Below, one piece after another: positions 56,218-64,000 of a stretch of DNA of 64,000 nucleotides. Source of the stretch: DATLFA01 sp039915945 (GTDB taxonomy: Bacteria; Actinomycetota; Acidimicrobiia; Acidimicrobiales; WLNW01); the NCBI GenBank assembly GCA_039915945.1, contig JBDSMH010000085.1, positions 10,581 through 74,580 on the forward strand. Reading direction: 5' to 3'. A program made the translations under genes and the position numbers. Numbering within the stretch: position 1 is the stretch's first letter; each line of letters begins with the position of its first letter. Below the pieces are notes generated by a model. That model saw only the letters and a list, made by a program, of their open reading frames with translations. It was not told the DNA's origin and made no database searches.

Positions 56218-57708
56218 TCAGCGGCAGCCGGTGATCGTCGTTTGGAGATACGACAGAACTTGGCGCGCGAAGGGATCTTCCCGCGACGGTGCGTGGAGCA
56301 GTTGCTCCATCTCAGCCTGGACGAGGTGGTCGACCGTCTTGTCGGCAGCGCAATCGGCTTGTTCGACCGACACCTTGGGATCCTCGAGCGCGATACCGAG
56401 CAGCAGCGATCGCACGGTCGGTGCCGTGAAGATCGACGCGGTATCTACTTTGGGAGCCTTCGCCGACGGGCCCGGATCGCACAGCGTCAGCAGTACGTCG
56501 CCGCCGTCGCTCGACACCTTCGATTTGTGGTCGAGCAAGAGCGCCGCCGCAACCCTCGTCAGCGCGGTGTTCATCTCGTCGGAATCGCGCTGGGTATCAC
56601 CACGAAACACCATGGCGGTGCAGAGTTGGCCGTCTTGTTCGTACACGGTCATCGCGTCGCCGGCCCAGCCGTCGACCGCGGCCAGCGCCTGCTTCTGGTC
56701 GGTATGCGTGGCGATCAACAGGTACCACATCACCACGCCGACTTCGTTGCCCATCTGGTGCAGATTCATCGCGCCCGCGGGTGCTTTCACGGGGATCACG
56801 TCTTCGGGAAAATCGTCGGTGAGAAACGTCGCCGGGTCGAAGATGTTCTCTTCGGACAGAGGCGGGTACTCGAACGCATGGTCGACTTCGTCGTCGATCG
56901 TCGCCAAGAGGCGAACGAAGGGAACACCCAACGCGTAGGGCGCACGGAACAACGCCAACAAGACCGGCGCGGCGTCACTGTTGAGCGCCTTGCTCGAGTT
57001 CACATCGATCTCGGACTGATCCACGATTTGGCGTTGCTCGTCGGCCGACAGCGTGTCGTAGTACTCGTCTTCGATGCGGATGGCGTCGCCTTCGGCCAAC
57101 GCACGCATGCCGAAGGCTTCACCTGCGCTCTGCGCGTGCGAGAGATCGAAGTTGAACATCTGGTGCTGCAACGCGTGGGTCAACTCGTGTACCAGCGTCA
57201 CTCGTAGGCTGGGCGTCACTTCGACGCCCCGCACGTACACGGTGCGATCGTCGGGCGAGTAGTAGGCGAGGGTGCCGCTGTCGCGGATCTCGTCTTGTTC
57301 GGCGGCCAGGTCGACCTCACCGCCGATGAGCCCGAGCGAACGGAACGTCCGCGCCTGTACGTCGAAGTACTCGCGCTCGTCCACGCTCGCGGGCGCGCCG
57401 TCGGTCGACTCGGCCCGGTACTCCTCGGCGGTGAGGAACTTGACGTAGACCGGATGCGCGAACGGGTGGCCGCGCGCCTCTTCGACGAATGACACGAGCG
57501 GCACGACGCGTGCATCCCATTCGGAGGGGCCGAGTGGCTCTCGACCCGCCACCATCGCGATACAAGCGGCGACGATCGCCACGATCGCAACCACGGCGGC
57601 CGCGGCAAAACCAGAATCGCGACGATTGCGGCGCGTATCCCAGGGATTGGGCGCGGATGGCGTCGGCGTCGGGTAGACGGGAGCCGGCAGAGGAGTTCGG
57701 GTGTCCAT
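56218..57708 (-). CDS. Membrane-anchored metalloprotease-like protein (HExxH)
   Basis: The 496-residue protein has a Pro/Thr-rich cytoplasmic start, one membrane helix (about 34-54), and an extracellular domain with the zinc motif His174-Glu-Leu-Thr-His178 (VTLVHELTHALQHQ). A glutamate in ALAEGDAIRIEDEYY (about 206-215) could be the third ligand, giving a gluzincin-like site. The C-terminal 250 residues form an additional domain with several Cys (QLCTAMVF, LLTLCDPG, EQADCAADK, TITGCR). It is probably a surface protease; the target is unknown. The gene stands alone between the deacylase and the thiolase. I use the second of two adjacent ATGs; the first is at 57711. Confidence 0.82.
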   Translation of the reverse strand: MDTRTPLPAPVYPTPTPSAPNPWDTRRNRRDSGFAAAAVVAIVAIVAACIAMVAGREPLGPSEWDARVVPLVSFVEEARGHPFAHPVYVKFLTAEEYRAESTDGAPASVDEREYFDVQARTFRSLGLIGGEVDLAAEQDEIRDSGTLAYYSPDDRTVYVRGVEVTPSLRVTLVHELTHALQHQMFNFDLSHAQSAGEAFGMRALAEGDAIRIEDEYYDTLSADEQRQIVDQSEIDVNSSKALNSDAAPVLLALFRAPYALGVPFVRLLATIDDEVDHAFEYPPLSEENIFDPATFLTDDFPEDVIPVKAPAGAMNLHQMGNEVGVVMWYLLIATHTDQKQALAAVDGWAGDAMTVYEQDGQLCTAMVFRGDTQRDSDEMNTALTRVAAALLLDHKSKVSSDGGDVLLTLCDPGPSAKAPKVDTASIFTAPTVRSLLLGIALEDPKVSVEQADCAADKTVDHLVQAEMEQLLHAPSREDPFARQVLSYLQTTITGCR

Positions 57709-57789
57709 CACGGCCTTAGTGGTTTCGGCCGTGGCCCCGCCGGCTTGAGTGGGTAGTACACACGACTCACCCTGTTTAGGTCGAACGGC

Positions 57790-58971
57790 TCACAGGCTGC
57801 GCAGGAGCAGGGCGTCGCCTTGACCGCCACCGCCGCAGAGTGCCGCCGCGCCGAGGCCACCGCCGCGCCGGCGCAATTCGAGCGCGAGGGTCAACGCGAT
57901 GCGGGTGCCCGACATGCCGATGGGGTGACCCAAGGCGATGGCGCCGCCATTGACGTTGCACTCGTCGGCGGTGATGCCGAGATCGCGCATCGAAGCGACG
58001 CCGACTGCGGCGAACGCTTCGTTGATCTCGAAGAGATCGATGTCGCGGACGGTCATGCCCGCCCTGCTCGCCGCGAGAGCGATCGCGCGTGAGGGTTGGG
58101 TCAACAGCGAGGGGTCGGGGCCGGCGACTTGGCCGTAGCCGACGACCTCTGCGAGTGGTTCGAGGCCGAGCCGTTCGACCGCCGCCTTCGACGCCACGAT
58201 CACTGCGGCTGCACCGTCAGAGATCTGTGAGGCGTTGCCTGCGGTGATGTTGCCGGCCTTGACGAACGCGGGCGCAAGGCTGCCCAGGCTGTCGGCCGTC
58301 GTGTTGGCCCGCACACCTTCGTCGACGGAGAACATGATCGGGTCACCGCGCCGTTGCGGCACGGCCACTGGGACCACCTCGTCGTCGAACAAGCCGTCCT
58401 TCTGCGCACGCGCGGCCCGTTCGTGTGACGCTGCGGCCAGCTCGTCTTGCGGCAAGCGATCGAGGCCGGCCGAAGCGGCGTACCGCTCGGTGCCTTCGCC
58501 CATCGCGCAGTGTTCGAAGGCGCAGAACAGGCCGTCGTGGATCATCGAGTCGTGAATGGTGTCGTCACCGAAGCGGTAGCCGCCGCGCGCTTTCATCAAC
58601 AGGTATGGCGCGTTGGTCATCGACTCCATACCGCCGGCCACGACGATGTCGGCTTCGCCGCTGGCGATCATCTGGTCTGCGAGATAGATGGCGTTGATGC
58701 CTGAGAGACACACCTTGTTGATGAGCGCCGACGGCGTCGTCATGGGGACGCCACCCTTGAACGCCGCTTGGCGGGCCGGTGCCTGGCCGGCGCCGCCCAC
58801 CAGCACTTGACCCATGTAGACGTAGTCGACCTGGTCGCCCTCGATGCCCGCGCGGGCCAACGCGCCGGCGATCGCCAGGCCACCGAGGTCGGTCGCGCTG
58901 AAACCGGCGAGGCTGCCGGTCAACTTGCCGATCGGCGTCCGTGCGCCGTTGACGATGATCGATCCCGCCAT
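57790..58971 (-). CDS. Acetyl-CoA acetyltransferase-type thiolase
   Basis: The 393-residue thiolase has the acyl-accepting Cys88 (NKVCLSGINAIYLA), NGGAIALGHPIGMSG with His349 and the second Cys379 in ALCGGGGQGDALLL, the full catalytic set. The opening IIVNGARTPIGKLTGSLAGFSATDLG is standard. It condenses two acetyl-CoA or cleaves 3-ketoacyl-CoA; the biosynthetic/degradative direction cannot be told. It begins 35 bases after the DUF4202 gene on the same strand, so it may be at the tail of the sulfur operon transcript, although functionally unrelated. Confidence 0.93.
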   Translation of the reverse strand: MAGSIIVNGARTPIGKLTGSLAGFSATDLGGLAIAGALARAGIEGDQVDYVYMGQVLVGGAGQAPARQAAFKGGVPMTTPSALINKVCLSGINAIYLADQMIASGEADIVVAGGMESMTNAPYLLMKARGGYRFGDDTIHDSMIHDGLFCAFEHCAMGEGTERYAASAGLDRLPQDELAAASHERAARAQKDGLFDDEVVPVAVPQRRGDPIMFSVDEGVRANTTADSLGSLAPAFVKAGNITAGNASQISDGAAAVIVASKAAVERLGLEPLAEVVGYGQVAGPDPSLLTQPSRAIALAASRAGMTVRDIDLFEINEAFAAVGVASMRDLGITADECNVNGGAIALGHPIGMSGTRIALTLALELRRRGGGLGAAALCGGGGQGDALLLRSL

Positions 58972-59006
58972 TGAAGGGCCCTCTCTGTTGCGTGCCGTCG
59001 AAAACG

Positions 59007-59597
59007 TTACTGGCTGAGGGCGTCATTCAGCGCAGCCCGCGCCGCGGCAGAGATGCGCGTCTGCGCGACGAGTGCCACTGCCTGATCGCTCATCTTCACC
59101 ACCGTCTTTTGTACGGCGGTCACCAAGCGATCGTGGTCGAGTCGCGCCGCCAGTTCTTCGAACTGGGTCTCGATGAAGGTCAGGCAAATCGCGTCTTCGA
59201 CCAACTGCGTCTCAGGATCATGTCCGAGGCCGGCTTTGCGTACGAGCGCCTGCACGCGAGCGATGCTGTCCGCCGAGATGCCGGTGGCCGGCAGGATCTC
59301 GGCGACGACTTCGGCATGAACCTCTTTGACGGCGCGCCGCCATCGCAGGTAACCGACTCGGCCATCGGGATAGCTGGACCGCGCGATCGCCCAGCGGTGC
59401 ACGTGATGGGCGCGGGTCGCAAGGAACACTTCATCGCTTGCGCCTGCATCGAGCAGCTCGAGCCATTCGGTGGCCAACACGCCCTGCAGTTGGGCGCGCG
59501 GCCACCGTTGGTCGCGCCATTCGATGATGTTGGGGTCGGCCGCGTTGGCCGCGTCGATCGCCGCGAAGGCCGCGGTCAGCTCAGACCGCACATTCAC
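59007..59597 (-). CDS. DUF4202-family protein linked to sulfite reductase
   Basis: The 196-residue protein matches DUF4202: a start with FAAIDAANAADPNIIEWRDQRWPRA, EVFLATRAHHVHRWAIARSSYPDGRVGYLRWR, HAEVVAEILPATGIS and a helical C-terminal part (LVEDAICLTFIETQFEELAAR). Several conserved His/Glu suggest an HD-like metal site, by inference. DUF4202 genes are commonly found beside sulfite or nitrite reductase genes; their role is not established. The gene overlaps the end of the sulfite reductase gene by 17 bases. Confidence 0.85.
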   Translation of the reverse strand: MNVRSELTAAFAAIDAANAADPNIIEWRDQRWPRAQLQGVLATEWLELLDAGASDEVFLATRAHHVHRWAIARSSYPDGRVGYLRWRRAVKEVHAEVVAEILPATGISADSIARVQALVRKAGLGHDPETQLVEDAICLTFIETQFEELAARLDHDRLVTAVQKTVVKMSDQAVALVAQTRISAAARAALNDALSQ

Positions 59598-61431
59598 TTT
59601 CGCCGGTGACCGCTTCGTAGGGGCCGGTCTCGTCGTAGTCGACGTAATACTCGGGACCCTCTTCGGGCGTGGGGAACTTGTCGAGCTCTTTCAAGTCGAG
59701 CCCGATGGACTTCGCGCCACCGACCCGGTCCATCCAGCCGCGGAAGTTTTCGCCGGCGGCGCGTTCGCCGACGAAGCGGCGCACCACTCGGACTGCGGCT
59801 TCGGCCGCGTTCTTGGCGGGGAGGCGCAACGCCTTTTCGCCGAAATGGATCTGCGCTTGACCCACGTAGCCACCGAGCAGCATCTGGTAGCCGGGGGCCG
59901 CGGTGTTGTGGGCACGTCGCTCGGCGCCGAAGAAGCCGATGTCGGACGTGTGGTGCTGGCCGCACGAGTTCATGCAGCCAGAGATGTTGATGCGTAGACC
60001 ACCGACGTCGGCGAGACCTTCGGCCTCGAGTGCCTGACCGATTGCTTTGGCCAAGCCACGCGACTGAGTGACCGCAAGGTTGCAGGTGTCGGCACCGGGG
60101 CACGACACGACGTCGCGCACGAGTTCGGCGCCGGGCTGCGCCATACCGATGGCCTCGAGGCGCTCGTAGAGCAGGGGCAGCTGCGCCTCTTCGAGATCGC
60201 GGAAGACGAGGTTTTGGCGATTGCTCAGCCGCACCGTGGCCTTGAACTCGCGCTGGATAGCGGCGAGCGCACGGAACTGGTCGGACGTGATGTCGCCCAA
60301 CTCGGCCCACGCGTAGGCGGATACGGTCTTGTTGGCCGTGCCCCGCACGACGTTGGCGTCGAGCCAGCGGTCGCGATTGGTCTTGCGGGTGAGCGCGACG
60401 GGTACCTCGTTGGGCGTCATCGCTGCGAATCCGTGGCCAACAGGCGTCGGCGTGATGCCATCGGCGCGACCCGCGGGCGCGTCGCCGAAGCGCTGCACTT
60501 CATCGGGAATGCCGCCGGGCCACGACGAGGATGCGGGCAGCGTGTGGCGAATCTTGAGGACGCGTCGCTGCACTTCTTCGAAGCCGAGGGTGTCGACGAG
60601 CCACTTCATGCGGGCCCGCAGCTTGTTGTCGCGGTTGCCGGCCTGATCGAACACCCGAAGGATCGCTTCGAGCGTGGGCATCAGATCTTCGCGAGAGGTG
60701 AACTCTTCGATGGCCAGCGCGGGATGCGGGTTGGCGCCGAGCCCACCGGCGATGAACACGCGGAACCCGCGCTCGATCGTGCCGTCGGGCGACGTGCGCG
60801 CGGTGGCGATGACGCCGGCATCGTTGAACAGCGCCTGACCGCAGTCGGTCTCGCAGCCAGAGAAGTTGATCTTGAACTTGCGCGGTAGCCGCTGCGACAG
60901 CGGGTTGCGCACGAAGTGTCGGTACGCCGCTTCGGCCCACTGTGTGATGTCGAGCGCCTCGAAGGGGCACGCGCCGGCGAGGTGGCAACCCTGCACGTTG
61001 CGAACGGTGTCGCCACAGGCTTCGCGAGTGGTCATACCGACGGAACCGAAGAGGCGCAGCACTTCGGGGATGTTGTCGAGCTCGACGAAGTGGAACTGGA
61101 TGTTCTGTCGCGTCGTGATGTGACCCCAACCGCGCGAATACGCATCCGCGACGTAGGCCATCATCTCGAGCTGTTCGGGCGTGACCGAACCGTAGGGCAC
61201 CTTGAGTCGCACCATCTGCGCGGTGCCGCCTTGACGTTGGCCGTAGATGCCGTTGTTGAGACGGAAGACGCGGAAGACGTCTTCTTCGACCTCACCGGCC
61301 TTGAGCTTGGCCAGCATGACCTCGAACTTGGCGATGTCGGCTTGGATGTCGGGGTCGATGGGACCACCGGCTGGCGGAGCGGACAGCGGTAGGCGTTCGC
61401 GGGTCTTGAGGATCTCGAGCACTGGGTTCAT
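59581..61431 (-). CDS. sir: Sulfite reductase (siroheme / [4Fe-4S], ferredoxin type)
   Basis: The 616-residue two-lobed reductase has the siroheme-[4Fe-4S] cysteines in SCPGADTCNLAV (C-x5-C) and SGCMNSCGQHH (C-x3-C) in its second half. Its first half contains RGWGHITTRQNIQFHFV and GACPFEALD. It would reduce sulfite to sulfide with six electrons; nitrite reduction is a related possibility, but the APS reductase gene in the same operon argues for sulfite. It overlaps both neighbours: ATGA with cobA upstream, 17 bases with DUF4202 downstream. Confidence 0.93.
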   Translation of the reverse strand: MNPVLEILKTRERLPLSAPPAGGPIDPDIQADIAKFEVMLAKLKAGEVEEDVFRVFRLNNGIYGQRQGGTAQMVRLKVPYGSVTPEQLEMMAYVADAYSRGWGHITTRQNIQFHFVELDNIPEVLRLFGSVGMTTREACGDTVRNVQGCHLAGACPFEALDITQWAEAAYRHFVRNPLSQRLPRKFKINFSGCETDCGQALFNDAGVIATARTSPDGTIERGFRVFIAGGLGANPHPALAIEEFTSREDLMPTLEAILRVFDQAGNRDNKLRARMKWLVDTLGFEEVQRRVLKIRHTLPASSSWPGGIPDEVQRFGDAPAGRADGITPTPVGHGFAAMTPNEVPVALTRKTNRDRWLDANVVRGTANKTVSAYAWAELGDITSDQFRALAAIQREFKATVRLSNRQNLVFRDLEEAQLPLLYERLEAIGMAQPGAELVRDVVSCPGADTCNLAVTQSRGLAKAIGQALEAEGLADVGGLRINISGCMNSCGQHHTSDIGFFGAERRAHNTAAPGYQMLLGGYVGQAQIHFGEKALRLPAKNAAEAAVRVVRRFVGERAAGENFRGWMDRVGGAKSIGLDLKELDKFPTPEEGPEYYVDYDETGPYEAVTGESECAV

Positions 61432-62174
61432 CTCGGTACCACCTCATGTGTCGTGATCGGGACCACGATGCTACGCAAGTCGAGGGCCGCTACGTCGCCG
61501 ATGACGATCGTGGCGGGGCTCCCGACCGGCTGATTGCCAAGCTCGGCCAGCGTGGTGCGGGTCTCGGTCTGATTGGGCTGTGTGGCGTTGCTGATGACGG
61601 CGACGGGCATCGAGCCCGCCATGCCGCCGGCGATCAGACGATCGCGGATGGCGCTGGCCCGGGCGGCACCCATGAGGATGACGAGAGTGGTGCCGAGCGT
61701 GGCGAGCGCGTCCCAGTTCAGGGTGCGGTCGTTGGCCGGATCTTGGTGCGCGGTGATCACCGTGAAACCGCTCGAGGCGAGCCGGGTGGTGAGGGGGATG
61801 CCGGCGGCGGAGGGTGCCGCGATGGCCGACGACACGCCGGGGACGACTTCGGTCGCGATGCCCGCGTCGCGCAGTGCGATCAACTCTTCGGCGCCGCGCC
61901 CGAACACATGCGGATCGCCGCCCTTGAGGCGGACCACACACTCGTAGCGGCTGCCGCGGTCGATCAGGATCTCGTTGATCGTCTTTTGCGTGACGCCCGC
62001 GCCGAGTCGCTTGCCGACGTCGACGCGTTCGGCCCACAGCGGCACCATCGCGAGGATCTCGGCCGACACGAGCCGATCGTGCACGACCACGTCGCAATCT
62101 CGCAGCAGTTCGGCGGCGCGAACGGTCAAGAGCCCGGGGTCGCCGGGGCCGGCGCCGACGAGGAAGACGGTCAC
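61428..62174 (-). CDS. cobA: Uroporphyrinogen-III C-methyltransferase
   Basis: The 248-residue SAM-dependent enzyme opens with VFLVGAGPGDPGLLTVRAAELL and has the signature RLKGGDPHVFGRGAEE, VPGVSSAIAAPSAAGIPLT and LMGAARA. It adds two methyl groups to uroporphyrinogen III to give precorrin-2, the first step to siroheme. The start is a GTG at 62174 that overlaps the stop of the dehydrogenase gene (GTGA); the stop overlaps the sulfite reductase start (ATGA). The longer upstream frame is a shadow. Siroheme is the cofactor of the next gene's product. Confidence 0.93.
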   Translation of the reverse strand: MTVFLVGAGPGDPGLLTVRAAELLRDCDVVVHDRLVSAEILAMVPLWAERVDVGKRLGAGVTQKTINEILIDRGSRYECVVRLKGGDPHVFGRGAEELIALRDAGIATEVVPGVSSAIAAPSAAGIPLTTRLASSGFTVITAHQDPANDRTLNWDALATLGTTLVILMGAARASAIRDRLIAGGMAGSMPVAVISNATQPNQTETRTTLAELGNQPVGSPATIVIGDVAALDLRSIVVPITTHEVVPR

Positions 62175-62905
62175 GAGACCTTCGCTTCGAGGGGAGCCAC
62201 TTCGTCGCCACTCACATCGACGAGCAGGTCGGCGGAAGTGGTGTCGGTGTCGAGCGCGTCGATATCGGGGAGGTCGGTGGCCTCGAGGTGGTGCAGCAAC
62301 AGGGCGCGCGCCTCGCCGAGTTCGCCTTTGGCGACGAGATCGACGAGTCCGTCGTCGAATGCCCGCTGCCAACCGGGGTGTTCGGTGGGGCGGCCCGCAC
62401 GCCGAAGTTCGCGGCGCACGTCGCCGACCAAGTCGAACGTGTCGAGTGCGTCGGCGGTGATCTGTGTCGCCAGCGTCTTCTTGAGCCAGGTGGCGAAGGC
62501 GGGGCTGCGGCCGTTGGTCGAGATTGCAATTTGGAGATCGCCTCGGCGCAGCACTGCGGGCAACGTGAACGTGCAGTGCGCCGGGTCGTCGGCGGCGTTG
62601 ATGGGGATGCCGGTCGCCTTCGCATCTTCGAAGACCTGACCGTCGACGTCAGGCTGTCCGGTGGCTGTGATGGCGACGCGATACGACGCAACCTCGCCCC
62701 GCCGGTATTCGCGCTGATGCCAGCGAACGCGTGCGTCGGTGCGCAGTTCGTCGACGATCGTCGGCGAGACGACAGTGACGTAGGCGCCGCATTCGAGAAG
62801 ACCGCGCGCTTTGCGCGCTGCGACCTCGCCCCCGCCGACGACGAGACATTGCACGCCGTTGAGTCGCAAGTTGACGGGGTACTGCGGGTACGCCTCGACG
62901 GTCAT
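62171..62905 (-). CDS. Precorrin-2 dehydrogenase / sirohydrochlorin ferrochelatase (Met8p/CysG-N type)
   Basis: The 244-residue protein begins MTVEAYPQYPVNLRLNG, with the NAD-binding motif VVGGGEVAARKARGLLECGA (near 22-41) and ISTNGRSPAFATWLKK characteristic of Met8p/CysG N-terminal domains. It oxidises precorrin-2 to sirohydrochlorin and inserts iron to form siroheme. The ATG at 62905 overlaps the stop of the APS reductase gene (ATGA), and the stop overlaps cobA. The C-terminal 50 residues form the usual small helical dimerisation part plus an acidic tail. Confidence 0.92.
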   Translation of the reverse strand: MTVEAYPQYPVNLRLNGVQCLVVGGGEVAARKARGLLECGAYVTVVSPTIVDELRTDARVRWHQREYRRGEVASYRVAITATGQPDVDGQVFEDAKATGIPINAADDPAHCTFTLPAVLRRGDLQIAISTNGRSPAFATWLKKTLATQITADALDTFDLVGDVRRELRRAGRPTEHPGWQRAFDDGLVDLVAKGELGEARALLLHHLEATDLPDIDALDTDTTSADLLVDVSGDEVAPLEAKVS

Positions 62906-63573
62906 GAGAAATGCAGACCGCACTCGGTCTTGCCGCTGCCGCGCCAACGTCCGGCGCGTGCGTCTTCGCCGTCGAGGACCGGTTCGGTGCAAGGCCAGCA
63001 GCCGATCGACGGATAGCCCTCGTTTTGTAGAGGGTTCACGATCACGTCGTTTTCGGCGACGTAGCGCTCGACGTCTTCGTCGCTCCACGTCGCGAGAGGG
63101 CACACCTTGATGAGGCCCCGGCTGTCGCGCGAGATGATGGACGTGGCGGAGCGAGTCGACGCTTCAGTGCGACGAACGCCGGTCATCCACGCGTCTTTGT
63201 CGATGAGTGCACGGTCGAGCAACGCGACCTTGCGGGCGGCGCAGCACCCTTCGGTACCCACCTCGAAGAGGTCGGGTGCGTTGGGCGCAGCCCGCTCGAC
63301 GCGCAGGTTGAGGCGATAGCGCGACTGCGCGCGGCGCAACGTCACGAGCGTCTCGGAGAAGTGAAAGCCGGTGTCGAGGAAGACGACTTCGACGTCGGGA
63401 TCGATCTTGGTCGCCATGTGCACGAGCACGGTGTCGGCCATCGACGCGGCAATCGAAATGCGCGACCCGAAGGTGTCGAGGGCCCAGGCGACGACTTGCT
63501 CGGCCGTCCAGGACTCCATCTGGCGGGCGAGTTCGTCGAGTTCGTCGACTTCGAGTTGTGCTTGGATAGTCAT
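62902..63573 (-). CDS. cysH: Adenylylsulfate (APS) reductase, thioredoxin-dependent
   Basis: The 223-residue CysH family enzyme has the Cys pairs of the [4Fe-4S] APS-type reductases: Cys110-Cys111 (GTEGCCAARK) and Cys192-x2-Cys195 (GCWPC). The catalytic Cys lies in the C-terminal KTECGLH (Cys219). The presence of all four cluster cysteines favours APS over PAPS as substrate. It reduces APS to sulfite and AMP. It is the first gene of the sulfur operon, downstream of a perfect palindrome. ATP sulfurylase genes are not in the window. Confidence 0.93.
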   Translation of the reverse strand: MTIQAQLEVDELDELARQMESWTAEQVVAWALDTFGSRISIAASMADTVLVHMATKIDPDVEVVFLDTGFHFSETLVTLRRAQSRYRLNLRVERAAPNAPDLFEVGTEGCCAARKVALLDRALIDKDAWMTGVRRTEASTRSATSIISRDSRGLIKVCPLATWSDEDVERYVAENDVIVNPLQNEGYPSIGCWPCTEPVLDGEDARAGRWRGSGKTECGLHFS

Positions 63574-63624
63574 GAAACTCGTCTACCTGTCAGCGGGCTG
63601 GCGGTTGCTCGGACGAAACCCGTT

Positions 63625-63649
63625 AATTCCGATCAGCTAAGTCGGAATT
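63625..63649. promoter_or_regulatory. Perfect 8-bp palindrome upstream of the sulfur operon
   Basis: AATTCCGA (63625-63632) and TCGGAATT (63642-63649) are exact reverse complements with a 9-base centre, 52 bases upstream of the cysH start. The AT-rich ends and position suggest an operator for a sulfur regulator; the shape recalls Rrf2-family sites, but that is inference. The remaining 63650-63830 region shows no gene. Confidence 0.5.
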
Positions 63650-63830
63650 CTGCCGTCCGGGCCGCCGATCGTCAACCTGCAAACTGTGGCGCTCGTCACA
63701 TCAGCCCCCGATTGAGCCCACCAACCCCCCGTTCTTGGTGGGAACGGGGGTCGCCGGTTCGGATAGCGTCCCCGGCGCAAACGCAGCGGCTGGCCGATGA
63801 GCTGGCGCAGAACGAGCGGGGGAGATCGCC

Positions 63831-64000
63831 ATGGCGGGCCAGGGATTGTTGGGAAGCGTGCGGGTCATCGAGAGCTCGATGCTGGGCCCGGCCGAGTTGG
63901 GGAGCCTGTTGGCCGATCTCGGCGCCGACGTGATCAAGGTCGAGCCGCCGCAGGGCGATTACGGCCGCCAGATGACGTGGCCCATCGTCAAGGCCAGCGA
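63831..64000 (+). CDS. CaiB/BaiF family III CoA-transferase, 5' part
   Basis: The gene starts at the ATG at 63831 with CGGGGGAGA upstream and runs off the window. The 56 residues seen contain VRVIESSMLGPAELGSLLADLGADVIKVEPP, the usual family III opening, then GDYGRQMTWP. The catalytic Asp (about residue 165 in the family) is beyond the edge. Family III enzymes move CoA between carboxylic acids, which fits with the CoA ligase and thiolase genes elsewhere in the window. Confidence 0.85.
   Translation, partial: MAGQGLLGSVRVIESSMLGPAELGSLLADLGADVIKVEPPQGDYGRQMTWPIVKAS

Overview
The window is high-GC, densely coded bacterial DNA with many GTG/TTG starts, frequent ATGA/GTGA gene overlaps and short intergenic gaps. 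The gene content suggests a free-living, catabolically versatile actinobacterium: luciferase-like flavin monooxygenases, many amidohydrolase-2 proteins, D-aminoacylase-like hydrolases, a branched-chain-type ABC importer, CoA ligases, and a triple-repeat surface protein of actinobacterial style. An Acidimicrobiia-like lineage is my inference; there is no rRNA or marker gene here to fix it. No rRNA, tRNA, CRISPR, transposase or phage gene was seen, and no gap exceeds about 300 bases.

Layout. 0.1-10.9 kb is a catabolic region: an EthD-nitroreductase fusion, SDRs and a zinc alcohol dehydrogenase. It is followed by a minus-strand operon (7874 to 4413) that contains a UGSC-family protein with an in-frame UGA, best read as selenocysteine, plus an amidohydrolase and a class II aldolase-type protein. 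A plus-strand cupin/amidase/LLM operon comes next. 10.9-16.7 kb is a RiPP locus: a PqqD-type recognition protein, a transglutaminase-like B2 protease, an HprK-like kinase, a 34-residue precursor, a fatty-acid-hydroxylase-superfamily membrane protein and a nucleotidyltransferase on the minus strand, with a divergent ABC exporter. The precursor leader matches the lasso leader pattern, yet no asparagine-synthetase-like lasso cyclase is present and the core has no acidic residue at ring positions 7-9. This is the most novel-looking system in the window.

16.7-25.1 kb holds an isochorismatase-fold protein without its catalytic triad, a TSUP permease, an aminotransferase and divergent HTH regulator, an amidohydrolase/sulfatase operon and a second LLM protein. 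25.2-31.7 kb is a branched-chain-amino-acid-type ABC importer (substrate-binding lipoprotein, LivH, fused LivM-LivG, LivF) followed by an acyl-CoA ligase. 31.8-40.5 kb has two divergent amidohydrolase paralogues, an MFS permease, a degenerate SDR with another amidohydrolase, and two TauD-type dioxygenases around a cupin, plus an O-methyltransferase. 40.5-48.2 kb has an orphan ParA ATPase, a surface repeat protein, a lone CCA-type HD domain, two membrane proteins of unknown function, an amidohydrolase and a limonene-epoxide-hydrolase-like enzyme. 48.2-59 kb is another catabolic stretch, with two D-aminoacylase-like enzymes, an MFS exporter with a double-hotdog thioesterase, a membrane-anchored HExxH protease and a thiolase. 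59-63.6 kb is an assimilatory sulfate-reduction operon (APS reductase, siroheme synthesis enzymes, sulfite reductase, DUF4202) behind a promoter-proximal palindrome. The window ends inside a family III CoA-transferase.

Many intergenic spaces carry a dispersed GC-rich repeat (consensus CCGCTCTGAAGGCCGCTCGG plus GGCC) or very short tandem repeats close to gene ends.
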